From Prunus persica (lineage: Eukaryota; Streptophyta; Magnoliopsida; Rosales; Rosaceae), in NCBI RefSeq assembly GCF_000346465.2, contig NC_034013.1, positions 17,791,624-17,855,623 on the forward strand: a stretch of 64,000 nucleotides of DNA, given 5' to 3'. This document shows positions 23,861 to 35,982 of the stretch, piece after piece. The notes under the pieces are model-generated. The model did no database searches, was not told the DNA's origin, and saw only the letters and a program-made list of their open reading frames with translations. Position numbers and translations under genes: made by a program. Position 1 is the first letter of the stretch, and each line of letters starts with the position of its first letter.

Positions 23861-24315
23861 AGCTTTCTAGCGATTTTAATGCATAACGGTTGAAAATTTA
23901 TGTTAATCATGTGGCATTATTGTCTTCTTGATGCTCATCAGGTTTCTGTACTCATCCATGTCTATCCTGCAGGCTTATCCCTGTAAAATGCCCAAAGAAT
24001 GAATTTGGGCGTAACCTTAAGCAATTGAAGTCATGCAAGTTCTAGCCGTTCTGGGTTAAGTCAACACGCATTGCTTATTAATATTTCAACTTTCGAGATC
24101 GACAGAGAGATAGAGACAGAGAGACAGAGAGACAGAAAGAGAGCAAGAGAGAGCGCTGTCGATTTTGGGAGAGTTGGACAAAAGTGCGAAATAGATAATA
24201 GAGATTAGATAAGAAGGTATTTATAATAGTCAGATTTATATGGTTTAAAAAAAGATATCATTTTACCGATGTTTATTCATTCCGAACACAAAGCCACCAA
24301 TTTCCCTAAATTCTT

Positions 24316-25067
24316 TGATTTGTTTTCATCGTGTACAGTTCTGTATAGTGTACAAGATCAGAGGAAAGGAAATTGACATTTTGGTCATGTTCGTCTTACT
24401 TCCCATTTTTTCACCTTTTTCCCCCTTCCATCTCTACACTGTGCTTCTTGTAAATTGTTTATGGTAACTTGAGCATGTTATTTGATTTGATAATAATCCA
24501 TTTCCCATCGAGTTTGAGCTTTACTGTGGAGATGCCTGAGATATCACATGGCATGCACCAGCTCAAATGCTCAGTTACGGCTTATGGCCTGTATTCCTGA
24601 CCGAGATGGAATGAAAATGTAAAAGGAACACAGAAGAAAAAAGGAATCGCATATAAACATGGGATTGTATGAATAAACGCAGTTAACAAAGAAGACCCCG
24701 AAACAAAAATGTATCATATTACCAAAAAGAAAAATTACAAAAATTGTGTCAAGGAGACATTTTCGCTGTTCTACATCACGAACGACATAGAAAGTCTCTT
24801 ACAGGCGTTAGGGGTCCTCAGATGTTGAAAATATTATTTTCCTTGTTGGCTGCCAACATTCAACTTCAAATCAGCAAAGCCTAATCTGGCAATCCAACCT
24901 GGAAATTATTCCAGTTGCCAATCAAAAAATATGGGTTGTTGCTGATGAGTTCGATAACAGTACACGCAAAATTAATTTGACAACTCAATATTTTCGGAGA
25001 CCATATTCTTTCATACAACAAAGATAATTCAGTAGAACTGAAATCTCTTATGATGAAGTCTCTGCTG
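24316..25067. other. SURF1 3'UTR and flank
   Basis: The stretch lies between the MULE and the minus-strand SURF1 stop. No coding sequence is seen. AT-rich text suitable for SURF1 polyadenylation on the minus strand lies around 24690-24740. Confidence 0.55.
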
Positions 25068-27672
25068 CTATCTCCGGCTCTTTTTGGGTCTCAGTCTCTT
25101 GAAAGCCATGAATGTAACTGCTGCAGACAGGGAATACCTGCCCAAGATAAAGCAAGTATTAGAGATAGATTGCATCTAAGTCCTAATAATTCTCAAACAA
25201 AATGGAAACAAAACCCTTTGGCATCCAGGAATTTAAGGTATCACATAGCAGAATACATCATAAATGAAAAGATGATCAGTTGATAAATGCAAATATTAAC
25301 ACAAAGATACAAAAGTATACCATGTCAACGTATAATTTAGATGGTCCTGAGGCATGACTGAACTCCGAATCAAGGCACCAACATCCTTTGGAACCGGGTA
25401 AGGGTTACTCGGATTGACATTTTCATTTATGTCTTCGATGTAAACAGTATCCTCAGGGAGGCCACAAGTACGAGCAATTGCAGGAACATCAACATAGAAC
25501 CACTGGGAGGATTTTGGATCATTTGGTGGAACAAATATGCTAGGCTTCTCACTCCCTCGAACTACTCCAACAATTTCAACAGGAGCAAAAGCAGGGGTCT
25601 GCTGATCCTGTAAGTTACACGAAATTAAGATTAGATCTTCAATGTTCTCCCCATCAAACAACTATTGATATAATGAAAACAAACAACCTCAACGACTTTA
25701 GACTTCTTCATCCAGAACCTCCACCAAGACCTTCTTTCATTCTCTTGAACAGAGGAGGGTGCTACATTAGAAGGTTGTTCACCATCTTCATGAACTTCTG
25801 AAGACTTTTCTTTCCAACTTCGAGGTACCCATCCTCTGTTGACTAAAATTGGTGGCTGCACACTGGAATTTTTTTATTTAACATGATCATCAGATCAGCT
25901 AACAGATAAGCATTGCAATTTGCTTGAAAGTCACAATCACAAATAAAATTACTATCAAAACATGATATTATGTGAGGCGTAATGAAATCTTTAAATTCTC
26001 TGTATAATGTTAGAACTTAGAACCCCATACATTCCAGTACAAGAACTGTTTGTTTCCAACCAAGGATATACCCAACCCAATTAGAGCCTCAGTTTGACAT
26101 TGAAGCATCAGTTCATAAAAGATGCACCTTCACATTAAATCCTTGCAACTGAGTTATCATATTTTCTTTTACTCTTCAGTGCAAATACAATATTACTACT
26201 TCCCATTTGAGCTGCTCAGTTGGTAATGATTACAGTCCACAAGAAATCTGGAAAATAATCAATGACACGTTTAATTAAGACAACACACACACAAGAGAAA
26301 ACCAACGGATTAGAGCTTCTCAAGGGGTATCAATCCAATGTTTAACGAAAGCAAACTAATCGATTAATACTGGATTGCAGCCCAACGTGCAGCCACTTGA
26401 AATGATTGAAACAGTTATTTTAATTTGAAATATGGGATCAACATAAGAGACTGTAACAATACGCAAGAACAACTCATAAATGTCTCAATGTAATAAAATA
26501 CCCTGTTTAATAGTCAAGGCCCTTTAAGCACTTAAAGAGAGAGAAAAGCAAGTGACGTGATATGTAGCTGGTTCATTATATCAACATGGTTTGTGAAATC
26601 TATGAAACCCCAATAGCATTTACCGCTCAGGTTTGTCAGAGACCGGCACAAGAGGTGTGATGACATAGTAGCCATTTTCAGTGACTCCGGAAATGCTTCT
26701 TGAACGAGGGCCCACATAGATTGACCTTTCCTCATCAAAATATCCTTTGCATATCACCCTCCTAAACTCCAAATGATCCAATTCTTCACTTGACAGTGAG
26801 ACATTGTTGAAGTTTACAGGTTCCATTTCCAACCTCTTCTGTCTGTAATCTAACATTTTTATCTGTAACAACAGAGACTTGTTAATAGGGGTCCTCCTTT
26901 GATGCAATTGTAAGGTTGAATATTAAGTGCACGTGGAATTCATTCTTGAGAGTGGCCACTAGATGCAGTATAAAACCTAATTCCATAACCAGATCCTAGA
27001 TTCCACTTTTGTAGGACTAATTCCAGTTCATTACCAAATTTCTTTCCTCTATTGATGATGGTCGGCTTAAGTTTCAATGTCTGGCATCTTTGCCTAACAA
27101 CATGTTAATACTGAACGTAATTGCTTCAAGCCATTTCTTAAGGTGTAAGCTCAAAAGGCTTAACTATCATAAATAAGCTCGTACACGAGGACAACTAAAA
27201 TTGTTGAATTGTATTACTAAGATCAATCTCCAAGATTGCTAAATTTGATAGGAAGATAAAAACACCACCTTCTCTTGCCTTCTGAAGATCTGCCAAGTGC
27301 CAAGGCCAAAAGAGACAGCTCCAGGAAGAAACAGCAGCCATTTGGACCATCTCGACCTTTCCCTCTCTAAACAAAACAAGGAAAAGAACCGGAAAGCCTT
27401 AATAATAAATAAAGCATCAACATTTTGATCAAATTAAGACGGACCCAGAAGCAGAAAACATACAAAGAACACAGAGACCCACCTGTAGCTTGGGAAGAGA
27501 GCGTTGATTGAGACTCGGGTACTGAGGAAACAGCAGGCGAGGAGCTGAAGAAGGAAGGAGATAATGAGAGTGACGGTGGTGGTAGTGGGACCAAATGTTT
27601 GGAGAAAGAAGAAGGGGACCCACTACAATAAAGCTTAGTTATGGTTTTAGCAATGGAGGTTTTTGCTGCCAT
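25068..27672 (-). CDS. SURF1: SURF1, cytochrome c oxidase assembly protein
   Basis: Six exons on the minus strand: 27672-27483, 27366-27269, 26862-26624, 25862-25688, 25607-25321 and 25137-25068. They total 1059 nt, 352 residues, all phases consistent. Residues 1-63 are Ser-rich with basic residues (MAAKTSIAKTITKLYC) and act as a mitochondrial presequence. The first membrane helix is WLLFLPGAVSFGLGTWQIF (73-91). The intermembrane-space domain includes FRRVICKGYFDEERSIYVGP, GYYVITPLV and the family motif ILVNRGWVP; a plant-type insert (KEKSSEVHEDGEQPSNVAP and on to KKSKVVE) follows. The second helix includes LNYTLTWYSLSAAVTFMAF near the C-terminus, ending in a basic tail. SURF1 helps insert haem a into COX1 at the inner mitochondrial membrane. 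A TATA-like CATATATAAC (minus strand, about 27729-27737) lies roughly 60 bp before the ATG. The terminal exon is only 70 nt. The neighbour order suits the At3g17910 orthologue. Confidence 0.93.
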
Positions 27673-28794
27673 ATTGATGAATCTGGCATTTGGTTGTGTT
27701 TGTTGCTTGTGATCGAGGAGGCCTTAAGGTTATATATGCCTGCCTACACCTGCTTAAAAGTTTCAAACTTTATGACTTTCGAGAATGAAATATGTGCGTG
27801 AGGTTGCAAAATAGACACCTTTGTGGTTTAAAGGGGTCGAAACTTCAAACCCAATTGAAGCCCAAAAAAAGTAAATGCCCAAAAAGATTGTTTTAATGGC
27901 CCAACTCCAGCGTCCAAACTAGGGTTCGAAGCAAGCCATACCATTACTAGTACTACACCCCAAAAAATTCCTCTTTATAAGCCTTCATTTTCTTCTAATC
28001 TCATCTCCCTCCTCCTAACGGTAGCTGTGATGGAGCAGTCTGTTGGCGATTGCATAATTCTCTCTCGTTTCTATAATCATATTTTGGATCCATTCACTGG
28101 TTTTGGTTTTCATTTTCGTTTTTGATATTCAATTTGAGTTCAATTAGAAGAAAAAAGGCAACTTGGGCGTCAATGACGCGTCTAGTCCTCTATATTTGAG
28201 GACTGATAACGCAGTCAGCCCTTTTCGTTGCCGAAACTTGTGAGCATCTATGCTTGCAGCTGTCGCTTCACCATTTGCGGCTTTTGCATTCAGACGCTCG
28301 TAGATTTTTCTACTATTTTGACATGAATTTCTGGGAATTCTAGTTCCAATTTTAAAGCAGGAACGTTGTTTTCATTTTAATTAGTTTGGTAATTATCAAA
28401 TTTCACATTTTAGTTTAAACTGCTTTTATTGTTTTCTGCAGTAATATTGTTCTTGATTTTAAGTCAATACCAAGATGCCAGAATATGTGCAGTGCAGAGA
28501 AAAGAGACTAGTTTTTTTCACTTTGAAAGTTAATTGGAAATTACTTGGCCAGTATTGGAAGTTTTTGTTTCTAAGAAATGCAGACTTGAGCCACCCAACC
28601 ATTCAAACTTTGAAGCAACTAACCTAAGAAACTTTTTGTGTAGTCAGTCAGAAGGAATAACGTTGGCATTAGATTACAAGAATCATCAAACAGATAACAA
28701 GGCACAAGCTCTGTTGTTGGTGATTTAAAGCAATTCCCAGATTTTGAGTACAACAGATGATATAGCTCTCGACTGAATGACCAAAATGGCATTC
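27673..28794. other. SURF1 promoter and LTP 3' flank; possible small transcription unit
   Basis: About 300 bp before SURF1 on the opposite strand, a TATA-like TTTATAAG (27973-27980) is followed by a CT-rich leader and, at 28031, a 32-codon frame beginning MEQSVGDCII. Downstream is a GC-richer patch (28155-28300) with small inverted repeats, for example AGTCCTC...GAGGACT at 28189-28206. This could be an unannotated short RNA or a dead 5' end. The rest is AT-rich with no gene seen. Confidence 0.3.
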
Positions 28795-30093
28795 CTAAAA
28801 TGCTGTAAATGTAATGATTAAAGCCATGAAGAAGGCAGCAAAACCCGATCCGCCAAAGTGAGAGGGTGCATAAGCTGCACTCTTGGAACTGCTTGAGGAA
28901 GAACCTGACAGAAGAAAACAATCCATTTTCAATGTCACGTATTGAGTTCAGCACAGACGCTAATCTGACTGTCAAGCCTGGAGAAGGAGGCATGTTTGAT
29001 GTTTGTCATGCATAACTGATCTGAAACCCAACTAGTTGAGTGCATTAAATGTTTAACCATCACTTAATTATTGAAAATTAGCTAATAAAAGGTACTAGGA
29101 ACTTACTATTGTTGGAAGCCGGTGAAGTGCTTGATGATGCATCTGTGATGGAAAATACCAATCATATATGAATCTTGAATTGTCTGTTAACAAACTGATT
29201 GCAAATGTGCCACTAAATAGTACAAATATGAGTAAAACAGATTTAGAAGACCAAACTCTTGGAGTCCTCTGTTTTTTACAGAACATATGTACTGGAAATT
29301 TATAAGCATGTACTTTTTGCTTTGGTTGCTTTTGTGCCAATAACACAGATACAAATACCAGGAAATCAGGATAAGGGATGAAAATTTTAAATGGTATTGC
29401 TCCCATGGAAAGTTGCAAATATAATTGATGTCCAATTTTTTGACCAAGCAGAACCCTGATTTTACATATATGTGCCTATACATCCATACATGTATAACAT
29501 ATGTATATATTAATGTATGGAAAAGCCCATTTCCATGAATTTGGTCATTAACTACCTAATAAAGAAGACAACTTTTCAATAGAAAATCTGATTGTAATAT
29601 CAGAGCTTCATATAAAAATGACTGCCTTCCTTTCCATGGAAACATATGATCACACACAGAATCTAAATGATTTCGTTTCATTCTGAAAAGCGAAAAAAGA
29701 GAGGAAGAAAGCTCTATTACCCTTTTCGCATATTGAAATGTCAGCATTGGCACCACAAGCCTTGGGAAGCTTCAAGGCATCATCCTGGGTTATGTTAAGG
29801 TTGCTCAACATGCCAGGGTTGTTGAAGACGCTGCAGAGGCACTTGGTATCGTCGGAAACCATCTGCTTGAGTGGGGAGCAGCATGCTGCAGGGGCCTTCT
29901 CGGGTGCCTTCAAAAATGGTTGACAAGGAATCAGTTTCTGCACGCATTGCATTGAAGCACCACTGCCACCACCAGTACCCTCTTGATCTGATAATCCACT
30001 GAGCTTTCGGCCTTGCGAAAAACCCACAAAGCCCAGTAAAGAGAAAATGATCACAAACAGGAAGGAGAAGAAGCGCTTTGAAATTGAAGCCAT
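28795..30093 (-). CDS. GPI-anchored non-specific lipid transfer protein (LTPG type)
   Basis: Three exons on the minus strand: 30093-29721, 29142-29107 and 28904-28795; 172 residues. The start ATG 30093 gives MASISKRFFSFLFVIIFSLL, a signal peptide; an in-frame upstream extension to 30258 lacks family resemblance. The eight-cysteine motif is visible: CVQKLIPC, then AACCSPL, TKCLCSVF, LPKACG and ISIC, as in LTPG and YLS3-like proteins. After it come a Ser/Asn-rich linker (ASSSTSPASN, then SSSSSSKS) and a C-terminal hydrophobic stretch FAAFFMALIITFTAF, the GPI-attachment signal. Such proteins bind lipids at the outer face of the plasma membrane and help export cuticle or suberin lipids. The second exon is only 36 nt. 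A TATA-like TATAAAT lies on the minus strand near 30252-30258. The subgroup could not be decided. Confidence 0.9.
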
Positions 30094-30851
30094 GGTTTTG
30101 GTTCTGGTTTTCTTAGAGGAGGGCTGTTGTTGTTGGTGATTGGTTGCTTTGTGTGAGAGAGAAATCAAACAGAGAGTAGACAGAGGAACAAGGAGAGAGA
30201 GTTTGGGTTTGGTTGGTTCAATGGAATGGTTTGGTTTGTGTGGCGCTATCTTATACATTTATAATGAGTCAATGCAATTAGACAGCCGCTAATAACTTCT
30301 ATTTCTAGAGTTGTTTTCAATTCCTTCTATCACTCCATTGAGCAACCGTTTCCATCGGCAGTTAGAGATTTTCTCTGATCCAGAGAAGATGCGTTTCCCA
30401 AAGAATTTTTTTTTTCCAATTTAATTTCCTTTTTCCATGGAAGTTATATTTTTTTGGTGATGTCCGTGGAGTTATCTTAAAGATTTTCTATGATAGTTAC
30501 CCTAAAAAGTTCTTTTTTATATATTTATTTAATAAGAAAATCAAAATTAAATTTCATTTAACCTTTAACTAGTCTTGGATATCATGAAATGCATGCGGTT
30601 GTTGATATAAAATACTGAAAGAAGTAAAGTATGTACGTACAGAATTGCTCCTCCTCTGTAAGAGCACATCTATAATGCAATACGTGACCTGTTCAAAAGT
30701 TTAAGAAAAGCCAGATCATGGTCTTTTAATTCAGTTTAATAAACAATTGATTATTTTTGCCCTAAAAAACAAATTTTTGTTTTGGTGAAAACAAATAACA
30801 AGTTTGTGAAAACATATTTGTGCATGTGTGTGCGCCCAACAAAAATTCGCT
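30094..30851. other. LTP promoter region
   Basis: This contains the LTP 5'UTR (GA/CT-rich on alternate strands) and a TATA-like element near 30252. No coding region is seen; the text to 30850 is AT-rich. Confidence 0.6.
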
Positions 30852-31076
30852 GGGTTAGGTTTACCCGTTAAAATAAGCTGCGTTAGGTATATCCCGACAA
30901 CTAATTCTCCGAAATAAGTCTATCTCAACAAATAAATCTCTGAAATAAGTCTATCCTGACAAAATAATTTTCCGAAATAGGTCTATTTTGACAAAACAAT
31001 CACCGGGATAGGTCTACCCTACAAAACAATAGCCCGATAGGTCTTTCCCGACAAAATATTCGCCAGAATAGGTCTC
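30852..31076. repeat. Diverged minisatellite, about 7 copies of a 29-33 bp unit
   Basis: Successive units begin (G/A)TAGGTCTATCC or ATAAGTCTATC and continue as CGACAAAATAATT(C)CCGAA. Starts fall about every 30 bases from GGGTTAGGTTTACCC at 30852 to ATAGGTCTCACTTGG. Neighbouring units are more alike than distant ones. It lies about 760 bp upstream of the LTP ATG. No function is evident. Confidence 0.85.
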
Positions 31077-31515
31077 ACTTGGCTGATAACCCTGAATTTC
31101 CTTCCATAGGCTGTCACATAAAAAAGCGTCATGCAGGAAGGTCAAACAAATCGTTTTATCTTCTTCTCAAAACCTGTGATGTAGAGTATAACATGCATGC
31201 ATCCCTTTGGTTTCATGTTACATGTAAATGGAATACTATTATCTCTGACTTTAATTCCACATGAAACCATTATCAGATTTTAGCATACTAATTACATATG
31301 TGAAATTAAAGTCAGAGATGAGTATTGGAGGAAATTGAAAATATATGCAATTGGGGATATTGGATTTACTTTTGTTTTTGAAACATTGTCAAATTGAGTG
31401 GCATAAATATAGTTCATGTTCTATATGCAAAAGAATATATATATATATATATAGTACCTCAGTGTGCTTTGCAGATGGATGTCTCTTTATATTGCTTAGA
31501 AGAAGTCAAGTTTGG

Positions 31516-31554
<39 letters not shown>

Positions 31555-33104
31555 CCATTCATTATAGTGGTGTCATAATTCGGAATATTGGAAGGAAGTC
31601 TCAAGTTTGAATCATCACTCCCACACTTGATTTAAAAAAAAAAAAGAATAGAGTTCGGCACCCAATCGATATTGGCACGGCTCAATTACACCATGGAGTC
31701 GAGTCACTGATCGACACAAGGGTGAAGTTGAACCATGCCAATGCCGAGAGAGCATGTAATTCATCCCTGAAATTGGGATTTTACAGAAATTGGAAGTACT
31801 GCTACAGATACGTATATCATGCACGAGCTTCATACTTCTCCATTATATCATGAGCTTCAAACTTGTCCTACTCTTGGGAGCCGAAACTGAAGAATACAAG
31901 GGAAAACTTTGGAAGATTAACACAGCACTCTCCAAGAAAATGGAGCATCTTTCATTCTCTAGAGTGCCGGCAAGTTCAAGAATATAATTAAAAAAACACA
32001 CACCTGGTTGATTTAAGGTCTTCCCTATATACAGACAGCTATTCACCTTGCATGTTTCCAGTTAAAGATACCAATTTTTTTTAACCTTTTACGGACATCC
32101 CCTAACTTTGGAGCCATTGCCAACAGAAGTCATTTGCTGTCAACATGCATATTTGTTGTTCATTAAATTAAGTTAAAATTTTTCTTGATGTTTTTTTTTT
32201 ATTTTATATAGTTTTTTTTGTTGTTCTAAGAAAATCCACCAAGTAAAAGCTAAGAGACAGCATTCATAGTACACACACCAATTGCACCAAACAAGAATAT
32301 TGGTTTTTAGTTAACATAGGTATATAAATTCCATGTAGACAGTAACTTGCTCCCCTCTTTAGCCCGTAAAACAATAATCACAGGATCAGCAATCAGCCAC
32401 AGTAGCACTAGGTGGAGAAAAAGAAGAATATATCGACACTAATTACCATCTGTTTCTAGCCATGGTGCAGGCAGGGCTCAGGAGGAATAACATAACCCTG
32501 CTGCCGCACAAAGCCCAGCCTGCAGGCTAGAATATCTAGAAGAATGGTCCCTAAGAATATTTCATAAAATAAAATCATATACAATAAAAAGGTTGAAGTT
32601 GGATTAGTGAGTTTGGCAGGATCTTCAGAAGTGTTCAAGTTCACTTTAGAATAACAATGACAGGTTTAGGAAACATTCTGTCATGAGGTTTTTTCACACT
32701 ACAAAATAAGGGGCTCAACCACCAGCAGAAGAGGAAGTTGTCTCTTTTTTGGTCGAATAAGAGGAAGTTGTCTCTTGTGCACAAAGAAACGAAAACAGAA
32801 TACCATCCGGAAATAACAAAGCTGGTTACTGACGAACCCAAAGGAGAGAGAGAGAGACGGGCTCAGTAAAAGGTTCTCATAAGTCTTGCCGTCTGATTGC
32901 TCGTTCTCCTTCCTCTTGTCCACAAACAATCACAACCTTCCAAGACTAAAATTACGTTGAGTTTTACCGTCACCTTTTGTCCACATTTCACACGGCCTCT
33001 CCTTCTTTTATACCATTTTTTAGTTCAATCCTCAGGTCTTAAAAATTTCTTGAGGCCTAAGCCAAAAAGGAGGGCAAAAGTTGCTCCACCTGAGCATCAT
33101 CACA
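31077..33104. other. Intergenic and STR upstream region
   Basis: This includes a (TA)n tract at about 31436-31454 and a (TC)16-like tract at about 31520-31551. It also contains the 5'UTR of STR just before 33105. No convincing gene; open frames here are short and compositionally random. I looked for the mycorrhiza CTTC element and saw no exact copy. Confidence 0.55.
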
Positions 33105-35982
33105 ATGGCAAAGTTTGGCAAGACAAACACTAAAAGGAGCCTTGAGAGTCTACTGGACATGGACAAATCAGTTGCTACAAAAATTTCTGTGCCACTTAGA
33201 CCCTCGAAGATGATTCCGGGCCATGGCCTTGAATTCAATAACCTTTCATACAGTGTAACAAAGAAGCTGAAAAAAGATGGGGTTTGGATCAAGAAAGAAG
33301 CTTATCTTCTTAATGACATCTCTGGCCAGGCAGTGAGAGGTGAGATCATGGCCATCATGGGACCTAGTGGTGCTGGGAAATCTACATTTCTCGATGCCTT
33401 GGCGGGACGGATTGCTCAAGGCAGTTTGGAAGGCTCTGTTAGAATTGATGGAAGAACGGTTAGTAATCTATATCCAATATGATCCTTTTTCACTATTTTC
33501 AGAAACAAATGGAAACAAGATTACATATATAAAGTTGATTAATAATTTTCAGGTTACTACAAGCTACATGAAGATGGTGTCCTCTTATGTGATGCAAGAT
33601 GACCAGCTCTTCCCTATGTTGACTGTGTTTGAGACCTTCATGTTTGCAGCTGAGATTAGGCTTCCTCCCTCCATTTCCAGGGATGAAAAGAGAAGTAGAG
33701 TCTATGAGCTCCTTGAACAGCTGGGCTTGCAGGTAATTCAAATCCCGTTTCTCAATGCTTATGCATTCATTGCACAAATTAGATCAAACATAAATGAATT
33801 TATACAATAGAAACCGTGCACATATATATATATATATAATGATTTTGATGATGTATATATGCAGAGTGCAACACATACTTACATCGGTGATGAGGGGAGA
33901 GAGAGTGTCGGGAGAGAAAGACGAAGGTTGTCAATTGCATTGACATCATCCACAAACCTTCACTGCTGTTTCTTGATGAACCGACTTCTGGTCTTGACTC
34001 CACAAGCGCTTACAGTGTCGTGGAAAAGGTCAAGGAGATAGCTCGAGGTGGTAGCATCGTGCTCATGACCATCCACCAACCTTCATATCGTATTCAAATG
34101 CTCTTAGACCGCATGACAATCCTAGCAAGGTACAAACTAATAATAACAAATATATGTGCATGGTGCAACACCCTCTTCGTCTACACTGACTAGAATGTTG
34201 CTGAAATTAATCTGCATTATATTCCACAACTAAAATTAATCAAAGATGAATATATATGTATAAATCTTAAGGGCTGCAAACGTACATGATCCTTATTAAT
34301 TAATTTATCTAATGTCATGTGGTTGCAGAGGGAGACTGATATATTTGGGAAGCCCACATGGTTTGTCTTCCCATCTTTCTGGATTTGGAAGGCCAGTTCC
34401 GGATGGTGAGAATGGCCTTGAGTATCTCCTGGATGTGATTAAAGAATATGATGAATCAACTGTGGGACTAGACCCATTGGTCATGTACCAACGCGACGGC
34501 ATCAAACCTGATCTGGTGGCCAGAACCCCGGTTGCAAAAACACCAAAGACACCAACTCCTCATAGAAAGACCCCTGCATCCAAGCACGCAATTAAACTTC
34601 GTAGTCAAGCCTTTTCCTTGGGAAATAGGAGACCATCTGGAGCAGGTGAATCCGGTCAGTTTGATAACGAGGATGAGGATGAGAATTTTGACAACTCCCT
34701 GGAAAGGAAATCAGTTCATCAAACACCAATGCACCTGCAGAGCAGTGGTGTCTATAACCCTCGTCTAGCTTCACACTTCTACAAGGACTTCTCTGTCTGG
34801 ATTTACCATGGTGTCAAAGGAACCCCTCGTCGCCCGCCATCATGGACTCCTGCTAGAACTCCAGGAAGGACCCCTGGAAAGACACCCCTCTCAGGTATTA
34901 GAAGCCAAGTTTCAAGCCAATATCCCACACCTCAGTTCAACCCGCCACCACCACGACACGGTAGTACTAAAACCCCTGTGGTCTTCAGCTCTTCCACTGA
35001 AGACTCATATGCACCTTATTATGAAGAGTTTGAAATAGAAGAAGAAGAGCTTGATGAGCCAGACCATGGGCCTAAGTTTGCAAACCCATGGCTGCGTGAG
35101 GTTGCAGTCCTCTCATGGCGCACAGCGCTCAATGTGATTCGCACTCCTGAACTCTTCCTCTCTCGTGAGATTGTGTTGGCAGTTATGGCACTCATTCTGT
35201 CTTCCCTCTTCAAGAACCTGAGCCATGATTCGTTCAAAGACATAAACAGGCTTCTCAACTTTTACATCTTTGCAGTTTGCCTGGTTTTCTTTTCATCCAA
35301 TGATGCTGTCCCAACTTTCATCCAAGAAAGGTTCATTTTCATCAGGGAATCTTCTCACAATGCTTATCGTGCCTCTTCGTACGTCATCTCTTCCCTCATT
35401 GTTTATCTCCCATTCTTTGCCATACAAGGCTTCACATTTGCTGCCATTACCAAATACATGCTTCACCTCAACAGCAACCTTTTCAAATTCTGGATCATCC
35501 TTTATGCCTCACTCATCACCACCAATGCTTATGTGATGCTTGTGAGCGCTCTGGTACCAAGTTACATCACAGGGTATGCTGTTGTGATAGCTACCACAGC
35601 TCTTTTCTTTCTGACTTGTGGCTTTTTCTTAAAGCGTCAGCAGATACCGGTTTACTGGAGGTGGGTGCATTACATATCTGCAATTAAGTACCCTTTTGAG
35701 GCAATGCTAACAAATGAATTCAAAGGAATACGCTGCTACCACGGCGTGCCATCGGATCTTACCCCTGGACCTCTAGGAGAATTGAAGATCAGCTCCCTGC
35801 ACAGTACCTCCCAAAAAGTGGAAAAGAATTGCGTGATTATTGGACAAGATGTTATATCATCCATGGATATCACTATAGACAACATTTGGTATGATATTGC
35901 AATCTTGCTAGCTTGGGGTGTTCTTTACCGGTTCTTATTCTATGTGGTCCTCAGATTCTATTCCAAGAATGAGAGGAAATGA
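33105..35982 (+). CDS. STR: Half-size ABCG transporter STR (arbuscule-associated), with frameshift in the ABC signature
   Basis: Four exons: 33105-33458, 33553-33732, 33865-34129 and 34329-35982. Exon 1 (118 residues) holds Walker [10 protein letters not shown] (86-94); exon 2 holds the Q-loop with [19 protein letters not shown]. Exon 3 should carry the signature, Walker [14 protein letters not shown] and the H-loop TIHQPS. Exon 4 (about 550 residues) holds a long Pro/Thr linker ([40 protein letters not shown]) and the six-helix ABC2 membrane domain, ending FYSKNERK. The long linker and [18 protein letters not shown] start fit STR, which pairs with STR2 in the periarbuscular membrane to export lipid in mycorrhiza. 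Around 33896-33946 the frame is broken: about four bases fewer than expected, spread over the VSGGERRR signature, so Walker B onward lies in another frame. Elsewhere the gene is intact; total length would be about 818 residues. This is either a recent lesion or a base-calling error. Confidence 0.88.
33896..33946 (+). other. STR: Frameshift cluster over the ABC signature of STR
   Basis: The reading frame agrees with the family through GDEGR (to about 33900). From about 33946 agreement resumes one frame off ([20 protein letters not shown]). Between them the text is about four bases shorter than the family pattern. The losses fall mainly where two or three G are expected (AGAGAGAGTG, GGGAGAG, ATTGCATT). 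Following the literal frame leads to a stop near 34041. Confidence 0.8.

Larger units (their letters stand above)
22150..24306. mobile_element. Non-autonomous Mutator-like element (MULE) with 9-bp TSD
   Basis: The first 18 bases at 22150, GGGAAATTGGTGGCTTTG, are exactly the reverse complement of the bases ending at 24306. The inverted repeats continue with indels for about 115 bp (to about 22265 and back to about 24190), sharing blocks such as GTAAAATGA and TATAAATACCTTCTTATC. The flanks form a 9-bp target duplication with one mismatch, TAAAATCTT at 22141-22149 and TAAATTCTT at 24307-24315, the hallmark of Mutator insertion. No transposase is visible inside. The element sits 116 bp after the LRR gene stop, between that gene and convergent SURF1, so it may lie within the LRR 3'UTR. 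Its interior holds an orphan exon-like frame (23410-23529) and a degenerate TATTGCC repeat. Confidence 0.85.

Noticed and set aside
28155..28300. Box C/D snoRNA
   Set aside because: ATGACG and CTGA boxes are present in part, but there is no proper box C (RTGATGA), terminal stem or recognisable rRNA guide, so I only list the area as a possible transcription unit.
30852..31076. CRISPR-like array
   Set aside because: This is a eukaryotic genome, the repeat units are contiguous without unique spacers and they drift gradually: a minisatellite.
33859..34041. Separate small gene in STR exon 3
   Set aside because: It is the literal frame of STR exon 3 after the frameshift cluster, not an independent gene.
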